Shown here: positions 51,426-60,714 of the stretch, piece by piece
How positions within the stretch are numbered: the stretch's first letter is position 1
Layout of the letters: each line of letters opens with the position of its first letter
Origin: CAVQCX01 sp963711095
Lineage (GTDB): Bacteria > Pseudomonadota > Gammaproteobacteria > Chromatiales > Chromatiaceae
Reading direction: 5' to 3'
DNA: 64,000 nucleotides
NCBI GenBank assembly: GCA_963711095.1
Contig: CAVQCX010000007.1
Location: 1 to 64,000, forward strand
Notes under the pieces: generated by a model
What the model saw: only the letters and a program-made list of their open reading frames with translations
What the model was told of the DNA's origin: nothing
Database searches by the model: none
Translations under genes and position numbers: made by a program

Positions 51426-52748
51426 ATGCAGAAGAAGATGACGGTGGTGGCAGTATCGCTGGCCCTGGTGGCCACGGGCGCCTTGGCGGGTGGTATGTCC
51501 ATGGGGTCCAGCTCGAGCGGGCCTTATCAGTATGGCGGGCCGCGGTCCGGCATGGGTCAGGGCTATCCCGGTGTGCCCGGGACGGTTGCGCCTTCGGATC
51601 AGTCCTCCGAGCCGGATGACGGCGCCGCGGGTCCCGGCTCCGGATTCGGTACGGGCTTCGGCCCGGGCTTCCCGGGCTATGGCGCCGGCCCCGGGGTCGG
51701 GCGAGGCGGACCCGGCTATGGGATGGGGATGCGGCCCATGTACGGCCCAATGGGCCCGGCCGTTGCCCCGGCAACCGGTCAGGACCAGTCGGCCGGTACT
51801 GAGCAGCCCGCCGACCAGGGCTTCGGTTTCGGCTCCGGGATGCCGCCGCAGTACCGCGGAGGCCCGGGGATGCCGGGCTTCGATCAGGGCATGATGCGGG
51901 GCTATGGCGCCCCCGAGGGGCAGCCGGGGGCCGAGCAGCCCGGGCCGTCCCAAGGCTTCGGTTACGGCGGACCCATGCCCGGTAATGGGTACGGTCCGGG
52001 TGCGGGCGGCTTCGGCTATCCGATGGGGGGCTCGGGCCCTTCCGGCCAGACCGCCGAGCCCAGCCAGCCGGACGCGGAGACAAGCGACAGCGAGCCGGGC
52101 GCCGGGTCCAACATCCCGCCCTGGTACGCCGGCTCGGGCGACACCCAGGGCGGCGGACAGCCCGAGACGGGCGCCCCTTACGGCTACGGCCCGGGCATGC
52201 CGCCGGGCCCCGGATTCGGACCGCAGGCACCGCCCTGGTATCGCGGAGCGGCTCAGGCGCCGAGCGGCAGCCAGACGGACTCGGGCGCGTCGGCCGGTGT
52301 CCCCTACGGTTACGGTCCCGGGATGCCGGAGGGTCGCTTCGGACCCATGGCGCCACCCTGGTATGGCGCCGGCCGGCCGGGCGCTGAGCAGGGCGGATCG
52401 GGCTATGGCTTCGGCTCCGGGGCGCCGCCCCAGCACGGGCCCTATGGCGTACAGATGTCGCGCACTGCCGAAGGCTACGAGTATTTCGTGCCGCTGCACG
52501 GCGTCTCCGCCGAGGAGGTGAGCGTTCAGGTGCAGGGCCATCGGCTGTTGGTGTCCCGCGATGAGAGTGTGAGCAAGAACACCGAGACACCGGGCCCGGG
52601 CAGCTACAGCCGCAGCTACAGTTACAGCTTCGGGCGTTTCCACCGCTCGTTCAGCCTCCCCAGCGACGCCGACCCGGCGGGGATGACCTACAAGACCACA
52701 GCGGAGGGCATCCGCATCTTCCTGCCCAGACTCAAGCAGACCCAGTAG
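51426..52748 (+). CDS. Exported Gly/Pro/Tyr/Met-rich protein with C-terminal alpha-crystallin (Hsp20) domain
   Basis: 440 residues. Signal peptide KMTVVAVSLALVATGALAGG, then ~310 residues of low complexity rich in G, P, Y, M and Q with recurrent motifs GYGPGMP, PPWYxGA and GFGxG. The last ~95 residues form an alpha-crystallin/Hsp20 domain: EGYEYFVPLHGVSAEEVSVQ, LLVSRDES, FGRFHRSFSLPSDADPAG, and GIRIFLPR. Small heat-shock proteins are usually cytoplasmic, so a secreted one with such a spacer is unusual. The composition recalls the sulfur globule protein at 36039. Confidence 0.75.
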   Translation: MQKKMTVVAVSLALVATGALAGGMSMGSSSSGPYQYGGPRSGMGQGYPGVPGTVAPSDQSSEPDDGAAGPGSGFGTGFGPGFPGYGAGPGVGRGGPGYGMGMRPMYGPMGPAVAPATGQDQSAGTEQPADQGFGFGSGMPPQYRGGPGMPGFDQGMMRGYGAPEGQPGAEQPGPSQGFGYGGPMPGNGYGPGAGGFGYPMGGSGPSGQTAEPSQPDAETSDSEPGAGSNIPPWYAGSGDTQGGGQPETGAPYGYGPGMPPGPGFGPQAPPWYRGAAQAPSGSQTDSGASAGVPYGYGPGMPEGRFGPMAPPWYGAGRPGAEQGGSGYGFGSGAPPQHGPYGVQMSRTAEGYEYFVPLHGVSAEEVSVQVQGHRLLVSRDESVSKNTETPGPGSYSRSYSYSFGRFHRSFSLPSDADPAGMTYKTTAEGIRIFLPRLKQTQ

Positions 52749-52800
52749 CCTGCTCCGTGCGACGCCCTGGGTCAGGTACCCCGGGCGCCGCACCAAGGGC

Positions 52801-53817
52801 TTAGCCGATCACCCGGTTTCTGCCCTGGGCCTTGGCCCGCAGCAGGCGGGCGTCCGCGCTATTGAACAGGGCGACCGCGTCCTGGCCGGGCTCCAGCTGA
52901 GCCAGCCCGATCGACAGCGTCGGGGTCGGCAGCGGCTCGCCGGCCTCGCTCTCCAGGTGGATCTCGGCGATGGTCTCGCGGATGCGCTTGGCTACGCGCC
53001 GGCTCTTGGTGGCGGTGGCATTGATCAGCCCGATCACCAGCTCGTCGCCGCCGAAGCGCCCGGCCAGATCGCCGGGACGCAGGCTGTCGCTGATTGCGCC
53101 GGCAACGGCGGCGAGCACCTGATCCCCTGCCGAGTGCCCGTGGTGATCGTTGAAGGACTTGAAGTCATCGACATCGAGCACCAGCAGGGTGAAGGGGGTG
53201 CCCTCGGTTTGCGCGGCTGTGACCAGCCGCTGTAGATAGCCCTCCATGCCGCGGCGGTTGAGCAGTCCGGTCAGGGGATCACGTTGCGCCTCGTACTCGG
53301 AGTCGCGCCGCCGCAGGTAGGCGTTGGTGATCAGCTCGTTGCTGTGACGCAGGCGCCGGGACAGGGTCGATAGCAGGTTGCGCACCACCTGGGGCGAGCG
53401 GCGGATCAGCATCCACAGGGATTCCTCGTCGACCACCAGGATCTTCGAGGGTACGTCGGCCACCACCATGGCGGTCACGGGCTGGCTGGCGACCGCGGAC
53501 ATCTCGCCGACATATTCGCCGGGGCCGAGAAATACCAACGGGCCGTCGTCGACGCCATCGAGCAGCACCTGGACCCGTCCGGAGGCGATGATGTAGAGAT
53601 TGGTGTTGACTGCGCCGGGGCGCAGCAGCACCGCCCCTTCGGCGAGGTCGCGCCAGGCCAGGCGCGGCAGCATCTCGATCAGGTGCTCCTCAGGGACACC
53701 GGTGAACGGCGCGAGCCTTGGAGCAGATGTAGATCCGGAGTATCCATTTCCGTACCCTGTGAGGCGGACCCTCCCGATTGTCTGCGCTGATTTCAACGCA
53801 TTCCGGCATTGGAGCAC
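52801..53817 (-). CDS. Cyclic-nucleotide-binding-domain GGDEF protein
   Basis: About 338 residues. The N-terminal cNMP-binding (CRP-like) domain has EGAVLLRPGAVNTNLYIIAS, DGPLVFLGPGEYVGEMSAV. The C-terminal GGDEF domain has DPLTGLLNRRGMEGYL and the active-site loop RFGGDEL (GGDEL instead of GGDEF/GGEEF), so diguanylate cyclase activity is plausible. Start codon is uncertain: GTG 53817 or TTG 53796; no strong ribosome site. It would oppose the HD-GYP protein in c-di-GMP turnover. Confidence 0.85.
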   Translation of the reverse strand: MLQCRNALKSAQTIGRVRLTGYGNGYSGSTSAPRLAPFTGVPEEHLIEMLPRLAWRDLAEGAVLLRPGAVNTNLYIIASGRVQVLLDGVDDGPLVFLGPGEYVGEMSAVASQPVTAMVVADVPSKILVVDEESLWMLIRRSPQVVRNLLSTLSRRLRHSNELITNAYLRRRDSEYEAQRDPLTGLLNRRGMEGYLQRLVTAAQTEGTPFTLLVLDVDDFKSFNDHHGHSAGDQVLAAVAGAISDSLRPGDLAGRFGGDELVIGLINATATKSRRVAKRIRETIAEIHLESEAGEPLPTPTLSIGLAQLEPGQDAVALFNSADARLLRAKAQGRNRVIG

Positions 53818-53886
53818 AATACGGTTGGTTGCGGGAATGGGTCGGATTTGGGAGCGCTTCGGTTGCCGGGACGGTGGCAGAGGTTC

Positions 53887-54456
53887 ATGGGCGGAGGGCT
53901 GATCCGGCTCGTCCCGGCGATGTTGGTGCTCGGCTGGCTGGCATGCGTGCTGCCGGTCCATGCCAACGGCTCCGGCGAGATCTGGGTGCTGGTGGATACC
54001 GGCCGGGCGGTGTTGGAGGTCTTGCAGGACAAGCAGGTCAAGGTCAGTCTTGCGGACATCGCGATCGGTCGCTATGGCACCACCGAGGCCAAGCGCCGGG
54101 GCGACAACCGCACGCCCCTGGGCAGCTATCACGTGGCCTGGATGGAGCCGCGCAGCCACTTTCACTATTTCATCGGTCTCGATTACCCCACCCCCGCCCA
54201 GGCCAGGACGGCGGCTGATCAAGGCATCATCGGCGCGGACGAGCGCCGGTCCATTGAGCGCGCGTTCCGCCAAGGCCGGGCGCCGCCCCAGAACACCGCC
54301 CTGGGGGGGCTGATCGGCATCCACGGCCTGGGCGCGGGCGATCGCGCGATCCACGCCCGGTACAACTGGACCAGGGGCTGCGTCGCGCTCACCAATGAGC
54401 AGATCGACATCTTGCTGCACTGGATTAAGATAGGCACCCGGGTGGAGGTCCGCTGA
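53887..54456 (+). CDS. L,D-transpeptidase (YkuD domain), secreted
   Basis: 189 residues, signal peptide (RLVPAMLVLGWLACVLPVHA). YkuD domain with DNRTPLGSYHVAW and the catalytic motif IGIHGLGAGD...NWTRGCVALTNEQID (His and the SxGC-like RGC). These enzymes form 3-3 cross-links or attach lipoproteins to peptidoglycan. It lies just before the Lpp-like lipoprotein gene. Confidence 0.88.
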   Translation: MGGGLIRLVPAMLVLGWLACVLPVHANGSGEIWVLVDTGRAVLEVLQDKQVKVSLADIAIGRYGTTEAKRRGDNRTPLGSYHVAWMEPRSHFHYFIGLDYPTPAQARTAADQGIIGADERRSIERAFRQGRAPPQNTALGGLIGIHGLGAGDRAIHARYNWTRGCVALTNEQIDILLHWIKIGTRVEVR

Positions 54457-54547
54457 AAAGTGCGGGCTTGCCATCCACAGGGTGGTCGGAATTGGCGTCG
54501 CGGGCATCCGATACACCCATCATCCACCGCCTACAAGGAAAGCTGAA

Positions 54548-54826
54548 ATGACCAGTCGTATGATTCCCGTCGCGTTGCTTGGCGGCTGCCTGGCCCTGAC
54601 CGGCTGTGCGACCACAAGCCAGCTGGACAGCCTGCGGGCCGAGATGAAGGATGTGCGCGGCGTGGCCGAGAAGGCCGAGGCCGATGCTGCCGCTGCCAGG
54701 AGCACCGCCGATCGCGCACTGGCGACTTCCAGCAGCGCCATGGCGACCGCCAATGCCGCCAAGCAGCAGTCGGACGAGACCGCCGCCAAGATCGATCGCA
54801 TGTTCAAGAAGGCGATGTACAAATAG
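54548..54826 (+). CDS. Lpp-like (Braun-type) outer-membrane lipoprotein
   Basis: 92 residues. The lipobox is LALTGC (Cys ~20). The mature part is a short alanine-rich coiled coil (DSLRAEMKDVRGVAEKAEAD, DRALATSSSAMATANAAKQQ) and ends in AMYK. A C-terminal lysine is the residue that L,D-transpeptidases link to peptidoglycan in Braun's lipoprotein. Two such enzymes flank this gene, supporting the function. Confidence 0.85.
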   Translation: MTSRMIPVALLGGCLALTGCATTSQLDSLRAEMKDVRGVAEKAEADAAAARSTADRALATSSSAMATANAAKQQSDETAAKIDRMFKKAMYK

Positions 54827-54850
54827 GCTGTTGGCGCGCCGGGCCGGCGC

Positions 54851-55840
54851 CTACTCGGCCGTCGGACTCCGGTCCGCGCCGGCCGGGCCAGGCGCCGTCC
54901 TCGATATGAGCACCGGCATCCCCGCCTTCTGCTGTACGGCAAGACTCAGTGCCGAGCCGTCGATCGCTGTCCCCCGGCCGGCGATCTTTGCATAGATCTG
55001 ATCCACCACCGAGCTCAGCAGCTCCTGGTCGCCGACGGAGTCTTCTTCCAGCGGGGCATGGACCTCGATGTAAAGCATCTCCCCGACCCACCCGAGCTTG
55101 ATCGGCTGATTGACCAGCTGCACCGATGTGCCGACGGGCACCCGGTTGAACAGCTCCTCAATGTCTTCCGGATAGAGCCGGATGCAGCCGTGGGTGACGC
55201 GCATGCCCACGCCATACGGCTTGTTGGTGCCGTGCAGCAGGTAGCCCGGTACCCCCAGGCGCAGCGCGTAGCGCCCGAGCGGGTTGTTCGGTCCCGGAGG
55301 CACCACATCGGGCAGCGGATCGCCTTCGGCGGCGTGCTCGGCCTTGATGGTGTCCGGCGGGGTCCAGGATGGGTCCACCTGTTTGGCGACGACGCGGGTG
55401 CCGCCCAGCGGGCTGGTCCAGTCCATGCGCCCGACGCTGACCGGATAGGTGGTCAGGGTGGGGGGGCTGGCATCGGGCCGGAAGTAGTACAGGCGCATCT
55501 CGGGTAGGTTAAGGACTATGCCCTTACGCTCGGCCTCGGGCAGGATATGGCGCGACGGGATGAGCACCGCGGTGTCCGGCGGCGGCAGCCAGCGGTCGAC
55601 CTCGGGATTGGCGTGCAGGATCTCCTCCTGCCCGACATCGTAAATACGAGCGACGTCGAGCAGCGTGTCGCCCTCCGTGGTGCGGGCCACGGCCGTGCCA
55701 CCGACCAGCTCGACATCTGCCGGAGGCAGCGGAAAGGTGTCCGGGATGACCTCGCCGGGCGCCAGGGCCGCCAGCATGAGTGCGGCGCCGATTCGCCACC
55801 GTGCACCGCGCGTGGCAGTGGCCGTCGAAGCGTTGGACAT
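54851..55840 (-). CDS. L,D-transpeptidase with LysM-like domain (ErfK/YbiS type)
   Basis: 329 residues with an N-terminal signal (RIGAALMLAALAPGEVIPD), a LysM-like segment (EGDTLLDVARIYDVGQEEIL) and a YkuD domain with TSPLGGTRVV, LLHGTNKPYGVG and the catalytic THGCIRLYPEDIEELF. ErfK/YbiS/YcfS-type enzymes anchor Lpp to the cell wall. It is convergent with the Lpp-like gene. Confidence 0.92.
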   Translation of the reverse strand: MSNASTATATRGARWRIGAALMLAALAPGEVIPDTFPLPPADVELVGGTAVARTTEGDTLLDVARIYDVGQEEILHANPEVDRWLPPPDTAVLIPSRHILPEAERKGIVLNLPEMRLYYFRPDASPPTLTTYPVSVGRMDWTSPLGGTRVVAKQVDPSWTPPDTIKAEHAAEGDPLPDVVPPGPNNPLGRYALRLGVPGYLLHGTNKPYGVGMRVTHGCIRLYPEDIEELFNRVPVGTSVQLVNQPIKLGWVGEMLYIEVHAPLEEDSVGDQELLSSVVDQIYAKIAGRGTAIDGSALSLAVQQKAGMPVLISRTAPGPAGADRSPTAE

Positions 55841-55912
55841 GGCAGAAGACTCGCAGGGGCTCGGTGGATGCTGGGGCTGGTCGCGTGCTCTGGCGCGCGG
55901 GCGGGGCGCGCT

Positions 55913-56602
55913 TCAGTGTCGAGGCAGGGATGCGTCCGGCGCTACGGGATCGAAGCGGTAGCCGAGCAGCTCGAGGTCTCTGGCAAAATGGCGCGCGACC
56001 AGCTCGGCAGTCTCTTCGCTGTAATAGCTTCGATAGTCGCTGTGCCGATCCGTGGCCCGGCGTCGATGCGGCATCCGGGGCGCCGGGATGCCGATGTGCG
56101 TGCAAGCGCTGCGGAAATCCGCCTCCAGGCTCTCATAGCGTCCCACAAAATCGACCAGCAGCCTGCCGCGCAGGTCGATCAGATAGTCCGACTGTAGCTG
56201 GACCGAGGTGTCGACGTGGTACTGGTAGGGCCGGCCGGGATCGAGCTTCCATTTCAGGAAGTCCGAGAAATCCTCGTAGCCGCCCATCAGCTGCGGGCGC
56301 TCGCGGCGGATGTGGTGGAAGGAGCTGACCTGCAGATCCCAGGGGTTACGCACGAAGGCGAACTTGAACAGGCTGGCGAAAAACTCGGCCGGCAGCGATT
56401 CATGGGCCAGGATGATCTTGGCGTGGCGCGGGAACTTGGTGCCGATGCGGTGGCCGGTGAGATGGCTCAGGCGGCTGCACAGGAACATCGGCCAGTAATA
56501 GGGATCGCGCCAGCGCAGCCGCTGCAGCGCCGCACGCACGCTGGTGCCGCCGGTCTTGGCGATGTGAACGAACAGAAACTTGTGACGGACCGAGAGCAGC
56601 AT
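55913..56602 (-). CDS. Sulfotransferase family protein
   Basis: 229 residues. The PAPS 5'-phosphosulfate loop is FVHIAKTGGTSVRAAL and the 3'-phosphate site is FAFVRNPWDLQVSSFHH, as in the Sulfotransfer_2 family. It probably sulfates an exopolysaccharide or another surface glycan, because a glycosyltransferase gene lies immediately upstream (11 bp). ATG at 56602. Confidence 0.85.
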   Translation of the reverse strand: MLLSVRHKFLFVHIAKTGGTSVRAALQRLRWRDPYYWPMFLCSRLSHLTGHRIGTKFPRHAKIILAHESLPAEFFASLFKFAFVRNPWDLQVSSFHHIRRERPQLMGGYEDFSDFLKWKLDPGRPYQYHVDTSVQLQSDYLIDLRGRLLVDFVGRYESLEADFRSACTHIGIPAPRMPHRRRATDRHSDYRSYYSEETAELVARHFARDLELLGYRFDPVAPDASLPRH

Positions 56603-56613
56603 GGGGACAAGCG

Positions 56614-57754
56614 TCAAGGGAACAGGATCTCGAGGTAACGGGTCGCGCTGGCATCGGCACCGTACTCGGCGGCCGCATTGCGCAGCGTCTCCGGCAGCGG
56701 CGGATGGTCGAGCGTTCGGAGGATCGCCTTGGACAGGGCAGGCGCGTCGCCGACGGGGACCAGGGGGCCGATGCTGCCGTCTGCCAGGATCTCGCGGGGA
56801 CCGCTCCGGCAGTCCGTCGCCACCACCGGGGTGCCCAGGGCGAGGGCTTCGGTGAGCACGTTCGGAGAGCCTTCCCAGGCCGACGATAGCACGAACAGAT
56901 CGGCCGCGGCCATCAGCGGGTAGGGGTTGGGCTCGAAGCCGGGCAGGTCCACGTCCTCGCCGAGTCCCAGCTCGCCGACCAGGCCTTCCAGGGGGCGGCG
57001 CAGCCGGCCCTCGCCCAGGATGATCAGACGGCACGGGCGCTGGGCGCGCACCAGGGCGAAGGCTCGGATCAGGGTGGCGAAGTCCTTCTGAGGGGTGAGC
57101 CGACCCGCGGCCAGGATGACCGGGCGGTCGGGATCGCGCAGCCAGGGGTGCTCGCAGGGCGCCGCCGCGTGGCGGTCCAGGGCCGGGGTGATCACGGGGT
57201 TGTGCACCACATGGATGCGCTCCTCCGGCAGGCCGGTGATGCGCGCCGTATCCAGGGCGACCCCTTCGGAGACCGCCACCACCGCGTCCGCCCAGCGATA
57301 GATCAGGCGCATGGGCAGGTAGCGGGGCCAGCGGCGCCACCATCCCTCGCCGCGCAGGGCCGCTGACAGGTTGGTGCCCAGACGCACGACCACCCGGGTG
57401 TGAACGCCGGAGAGCGCCCGGGCGAGTATGGCGACCCGGCCGGCGCGGTCCTTGGCCGCCAGCAGGGCCGCCGGCTGCTCGCGGCGCAGGTAGCCGATGA
57501 GCGGAAACAGGCTGTTCAGGGCGTGGCGCCTGGCCAGCCGGATCACTCGCACGGAGGGGGAGCTCTCGCAGGTGGGCGCTGCGCGCCCGGATGAGCAGCA
57601 GATCCACGTCCTGTCCGTTGCGGGCGAAGGCCTCCACCAGATTGGTCACCATGCGCTCGACACCGCCCTCTCCCGAGAATGAGATGAGCACGGCGATGCG
57701 TGGGCGGCTCGCTACCGGGGATGTGGCGCCGGCTCTGGGCGAGCGATCGGTCAT
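56614..57754 (-). CDS. Glycosyltransferase family 4, one frameshift
   Basis: GT-B fold glycosyltransferase. The first frame gives RPRIAVLISFSGEGGVERMV and NLVEAFARNGQDVDLLLIRA; the frame slips at a C5 run near 57555 and continues VRVIRLARRHALNSLFPLIG, with ILAAGRLTPQKDF, LIILGEGRLRRPLEGL and the GT4 donor motif SSAWEGSPNVLTEALALG. The join loses nothing, so a homopolymer sequencing error is likely. Expected role: addition of a sugar to a surface glycan, together with the sulfotransferase. Confidence 0.85.
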
Positions 57755-57866
57755 CCAGCGATCGTCCTAGGCGTAGGTCGGATCTGTTTGGCAAGCCATG
57801 GATTCATATTTCAATGGGACAGGTTTCCGTAAGCACCCCAGTTCGGCAGGCGCCCGGGATCGCCGC

Positions 57867-58382
57867 TCAGGGCGGCAGCTCGCGGGGTCGAATGATGCGG
57901 CGCAGTAGGGCGCAGCCGACCGTGAGTCCGTGCCAATCCTCGCCCGGTATCCTGAGCTCGGCCAGAGACCCGGTCGGCAACAGCTTGCCGGACGCGGGCG
58001 TCTCAATGGCGTCGACCAGGAAGGTCAGCAGATCCTCCAGGCCGGGATTGTGCCCGAGCAGGAGCAGGGTCCGGGTCGCCTTGGGACAGGCGCCGAGCGC
58101 AGCCAGCAGTGCGTCGACGCCGGCTGCGTAGATCCGCGGCTCCCAGATGATCCGGTCCCGGTCCAGCCCGAGTCGCTCGTTGAGCCCTTCGATGGTCTGG
58201 CAGGCCCGCAGTGCCGGGGAGGCGATGACCCGGTCCGGGATCAGTCCCTGGTCTTTCATCCAGGCACCGATGCGGGGCGCATCATGTCTGCCGCGCTTGG
58301 CGAGCGGCCGGTCGAAATCGCTCTGGGCGGGGCTGTCCCAGGCCGATTTGGCGTGCCGGAGCAGCAGCAGGTGTCTGGGCAT
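57867..58382 (-). CDS. sixA: Phosphohistidine phosphatase SixA-like
   Basis: 171 residues of the histidine phosphatase (phosphoglycerate mutase-like) superfamily. The catalytic motif is LLLLRHAKSAW (RHA) and the second His lies in LLLLGHNPGLEDL. SixA dephosphorylates HPt domains, for example in the Arc and PTS relays; here the two HPt proteins of the DSF locus are conceivable targets (inference only). Confidence 0.88.
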   Translation of the reverse strand: MPRHLLLLRHAKSAWDSPAQSDFDRPLAKRGRHDAPRIGAWMKDQGLIPDRVIASPALRACQTIEGLNERLGLDRDRIIWEPRIYAAGVDALLAALGACPKATRTLLLLGHNPGLEDLLTFLVDAIETPASGKLLPTGSLAELRIPGEDWHGLTVGCALLRRIIRPRELPP

Positions 58383-58625
58383 GGATGTCCTCGGGCGGTC
58401 GGCCTGCCACGCAAGGTGTGCGGGCACACTGGCGCTGGCTTCGGACGGACCGATCGATGGGGCTCGCAACCGCACGGGGCCGTCGCTGGGAGTTTACCTA
58501 GAGCGGGGACGCCATACCAATGGAGCGCAGGGGACGGGCCCGGTTGATTTTCGGATCACGCACGCGTAGCTTGCCGGGGTCGAGTCTGCACTGCCGAGTC
58601 CGCCGAGCCCAGCCAGCCTGTGTCG

Positions 58626-59981
58626 ATGCAATGGCCGCGATTGCTGTCGCGTAAGCGATTGGGCGCCGAGCGCGATCCGAGTGCATCCACGGCGCGGACC
58701 GATTTTCAGCGTGATTTCGACCGCATCGTGTTCAGCTCGGCGTTCCGGCGCATGCAGGACAAGACCCAGGTCTTCCCCCTGTCCAAGGTCGACTATGTCC
58801 GCACCCGGCTCACCCACAGTCTCGAGTCGTCCTGCGTAGGCCGCTCGCTCGGAACGCTCGCGGGCGAGCAGATCATCGCTCGTCATCGCCTGGGCGGTTT
58901 CGAGGCCTCCGATTTCGGTGACATATGCGCCGCGGCTTGCCTGGCCCATGATATCGGCAATCCGCCATTCGGCCACTCCGGCGAGGACGGCATCCGCAGC
59001 TGGGCCGCCGAGGCGCCCTATGGCAAGCGCCGCGTTCAGGTGCTGTCCGACAGCGAGCGGGAGGATTTCACCCGTTTCGAGGGCAATGCCCAGGGCTTCC
59101 GTATCCTCACGCGGCTGCAAAATCGCGACAATTGCGGCGGCCTGCAGCTCACCTGCGCCACCCTGGCGGCCTTCACCAAGTACCCGCGGGAGTCCTGCAG
59201 CGGTGGCAGCCGATTCGACGGCGTGAGCGCCCGTAAGCACGGTTTCACGGCCGAGGACCGCGGGCTGTTCGAGGAGGTGGCCGAGACCGTGGGTCTGCTT
59301 CGGCGCGACGCGGCGCGAGCGGTCTGGCACCGCCACCCGCTGGCCTTTCTGGTGGAGGCCGCCGACGACATCTGCTACCGGGTCATCGACATCGAGGACG
59401 GCTTCCGGCTAGGTTACCTGAGCTTCCAGGAGGCCATGGATCTGTTCTGGCCCATCCTGCGCGAGCCCCAGCGCCAGACCTCGCGTCTTGCACGCGTCAG
59501 CGGGCAGAGAGAGAAGATCGAGCTGTTGCGCGCCAAGGTCATCAACGAGGCGATCGGCGAGGCGCTCGAGTGCTTCCTGGACCAGGAGCCCGATATTCTC
59601 TGCGGGCGCTTCGACGAGCCGCTGATGACCCGCATCGGGCGCCGCGTCGAGATGGACCGCATGATCGAGGTCGCTCGCGCCAAGATCTATTGCGCCCACG
59701 AGGTGGTGGAGATCCAGGCTGCGGGCTTTCAGGTCATCGGCGAGCTGCTGGAGCGCTTCAGCCAGGTGCTGGACGACATCGCCGAGCGCGGCCCGGGGGC
59801 CGGCGCCCGGAGTCTGATGATGGTAAAGCTGGTGCCGGAGCAGTTCGTCGGCCCGGACCGGGTGCCGACGGCTGGTGCTTACTCGCGGCTGCTCAGGCTC
59901 ACCGACTTCGTGTCCGGCATGACTGACTCCTATGCCGTCTCGCTGTACAAGAAGATCACCGGTATTTCCTTGCCAGGCTGA
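58626..59981 (+). CDS. dgt: Deoxyguanosinetriphosphate triphosphohydrolase-like protein
   Basis: HD-domain dNTP triphosphohydrolase of 451 residues. SSAFRRMQDKTQVFPLSKVD, RTRLTHSLE, CLAHDIGNPPFGHSGED (metal-binding HD) and EGNAQGFRILTRLQ are typical of Dgt. It removes triphosphate from dGTP/dNTPs. ATG 58626 lies two codons after GTG 58620. Confidence 0.92.
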   Translation: MQWPRLLSRKRLGAERDPSASTARTDFQRDFDRIVFSSAFRRMQDKTQVFPLSKVDYVRTRLTHSLESSCVGRSLGTLAGEQIIARHRLGGFEASDFGDICAAACLAHDIGNPPFGHSGEDGIRSWAAEAPYGKRRVQVLSDSEREDFTRFEGNAQGFRILTRLQNRDNCGGLQLTCATLAAFTKYPRESCSGGSRFDGVSARKHGFTAEDRGLFEEVAETVGLLRRDAARAVWHRHPLAFLVEAADDICYRVIDIEDGFRLGYLSFQEAMDLFWPILREPQRQTSRLARVSGQREKIELLRAKVINEAIGEALECFLDQEPDILCGRFDEPLMTRIGRRVEMDRMIEVARAKIYCAHEVVEIQAAGFQVIGELLERFSQVLDDIAERGPGAGARSLMMVKLVPEQFVGPDRVPTAGAYSRLLRLTDFVSGMTDSYAVSLYKKITGISLPG

Positions 59982-60010
59982 CGGGAAAGCTTTCACCATG
60001 CGACACGGGG

Positions 60011-60499
60011 GTGTGGGTGGACAATGACACCGATCGATTGTCCGATCTCTGCCGCGGTCTGGAAGCGGAGCAACGGGCATCCTGTCGCGCCATGTATCTG
60101 TGGCAGGAGGCCTGCCAGGGGCGAGGGATGCCGGGCATCGGCGATGTCGGGTTCATGGACGCGCCGGAGCTGCGCGGCAATCTGTTCCTGGTGGCGGTCG
60201 GCAACGGCGGCGGTCGGTTCCTGATTCGCCGGTCCTGCTCTCTGCTCGATGACCTGCATCGTCGCGACGCACTCGGCCTCAGGCTCGGCGAGGCCCTGGG
60301 CTCGCCGCTCGGGGAGCTCGCGCTGGACTGCTGCAACAGTGCCCTGCTGGCGCGGCGCCCGTTTCTCACCACCGACGTGCTGAAGCTCGCCGAGGATGTG
60401 GAGATCCGCTACCGCATCGCGTTCATGCCCCTGAGCGGCGGCGGGACGAACGTCGATCATCTGCTCGGCGCGATCAGCTTTAGAGTGAACCGTGATTGA
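60011..60499 (+). CDS. PAS-like domain protein (PAS_5-type)
   Basis: About 160 residues. The N-terminal AMYLWQEACQGRGMPGIGDV followed by a FLVAVGNGGGRFLIRRSCS strand pattern and GLRLGEALGSPLGEL is reminiscent of the single-domain PAS_5 family. No output domain is attached. It lies 30 bp after dgt. Function unknown; start GTG 60011 or 60017. Confidence 0.55.
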   Translation: MWVDNDTDRLSDLCRGLEAEQRASCRAMYLWQEACQGRGMPGIGDVGFMDAPELRGNLFLVAVGNGGGRFLIRRSCSLLDDLHRRDALGLRLGEALGSPLGELALDCCNSALLARRPFLTTDVLKLAEDVEIRYRIAFMPLSGGGTNVDHLLGAISFRVNRD

Positions 60500-60714
60500 G
60501 AGGGCGTTCGGCGCTGCGTCTCGGGGCCAAGACTTAGGGGTTTCCTCGGTTGACCTGCCGCGGGCGCCGGCTATCATGGGGTCTAAAGCCCAGAGTGGGC
60601 AAGCAAAATAGTATGAATTATTAAATACTTATTTACCTGAGTTGCCGGCCGGACCGCGCGGGAAGGGCGGGGCTGGCGACCGCGGTAGCGGCGCTAATAT
60701 GAGGAGTTGTACCC
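60500..60714 (+). promoter_or_regulatory. AT-rich promoter region of the hemerythrin-like gene
   Basis: A run of about 45 AT-rich bases (60600-60645, TATGAATTATTAAATACTTA) stands out in GC-rich surroundings about 80 bp before the gene. A ribosome site GAGGAG precedes the ATG. No other gene is seen. Confidence 0.4.

Noticed and set aside
53818..54516. N-terminal extension of the GGDEF protein up to 54516
   Set aside because: This part is antisense to the L,D-transpeptidase gene and has no domain; a start near 53817 or 53796 is more plausible.
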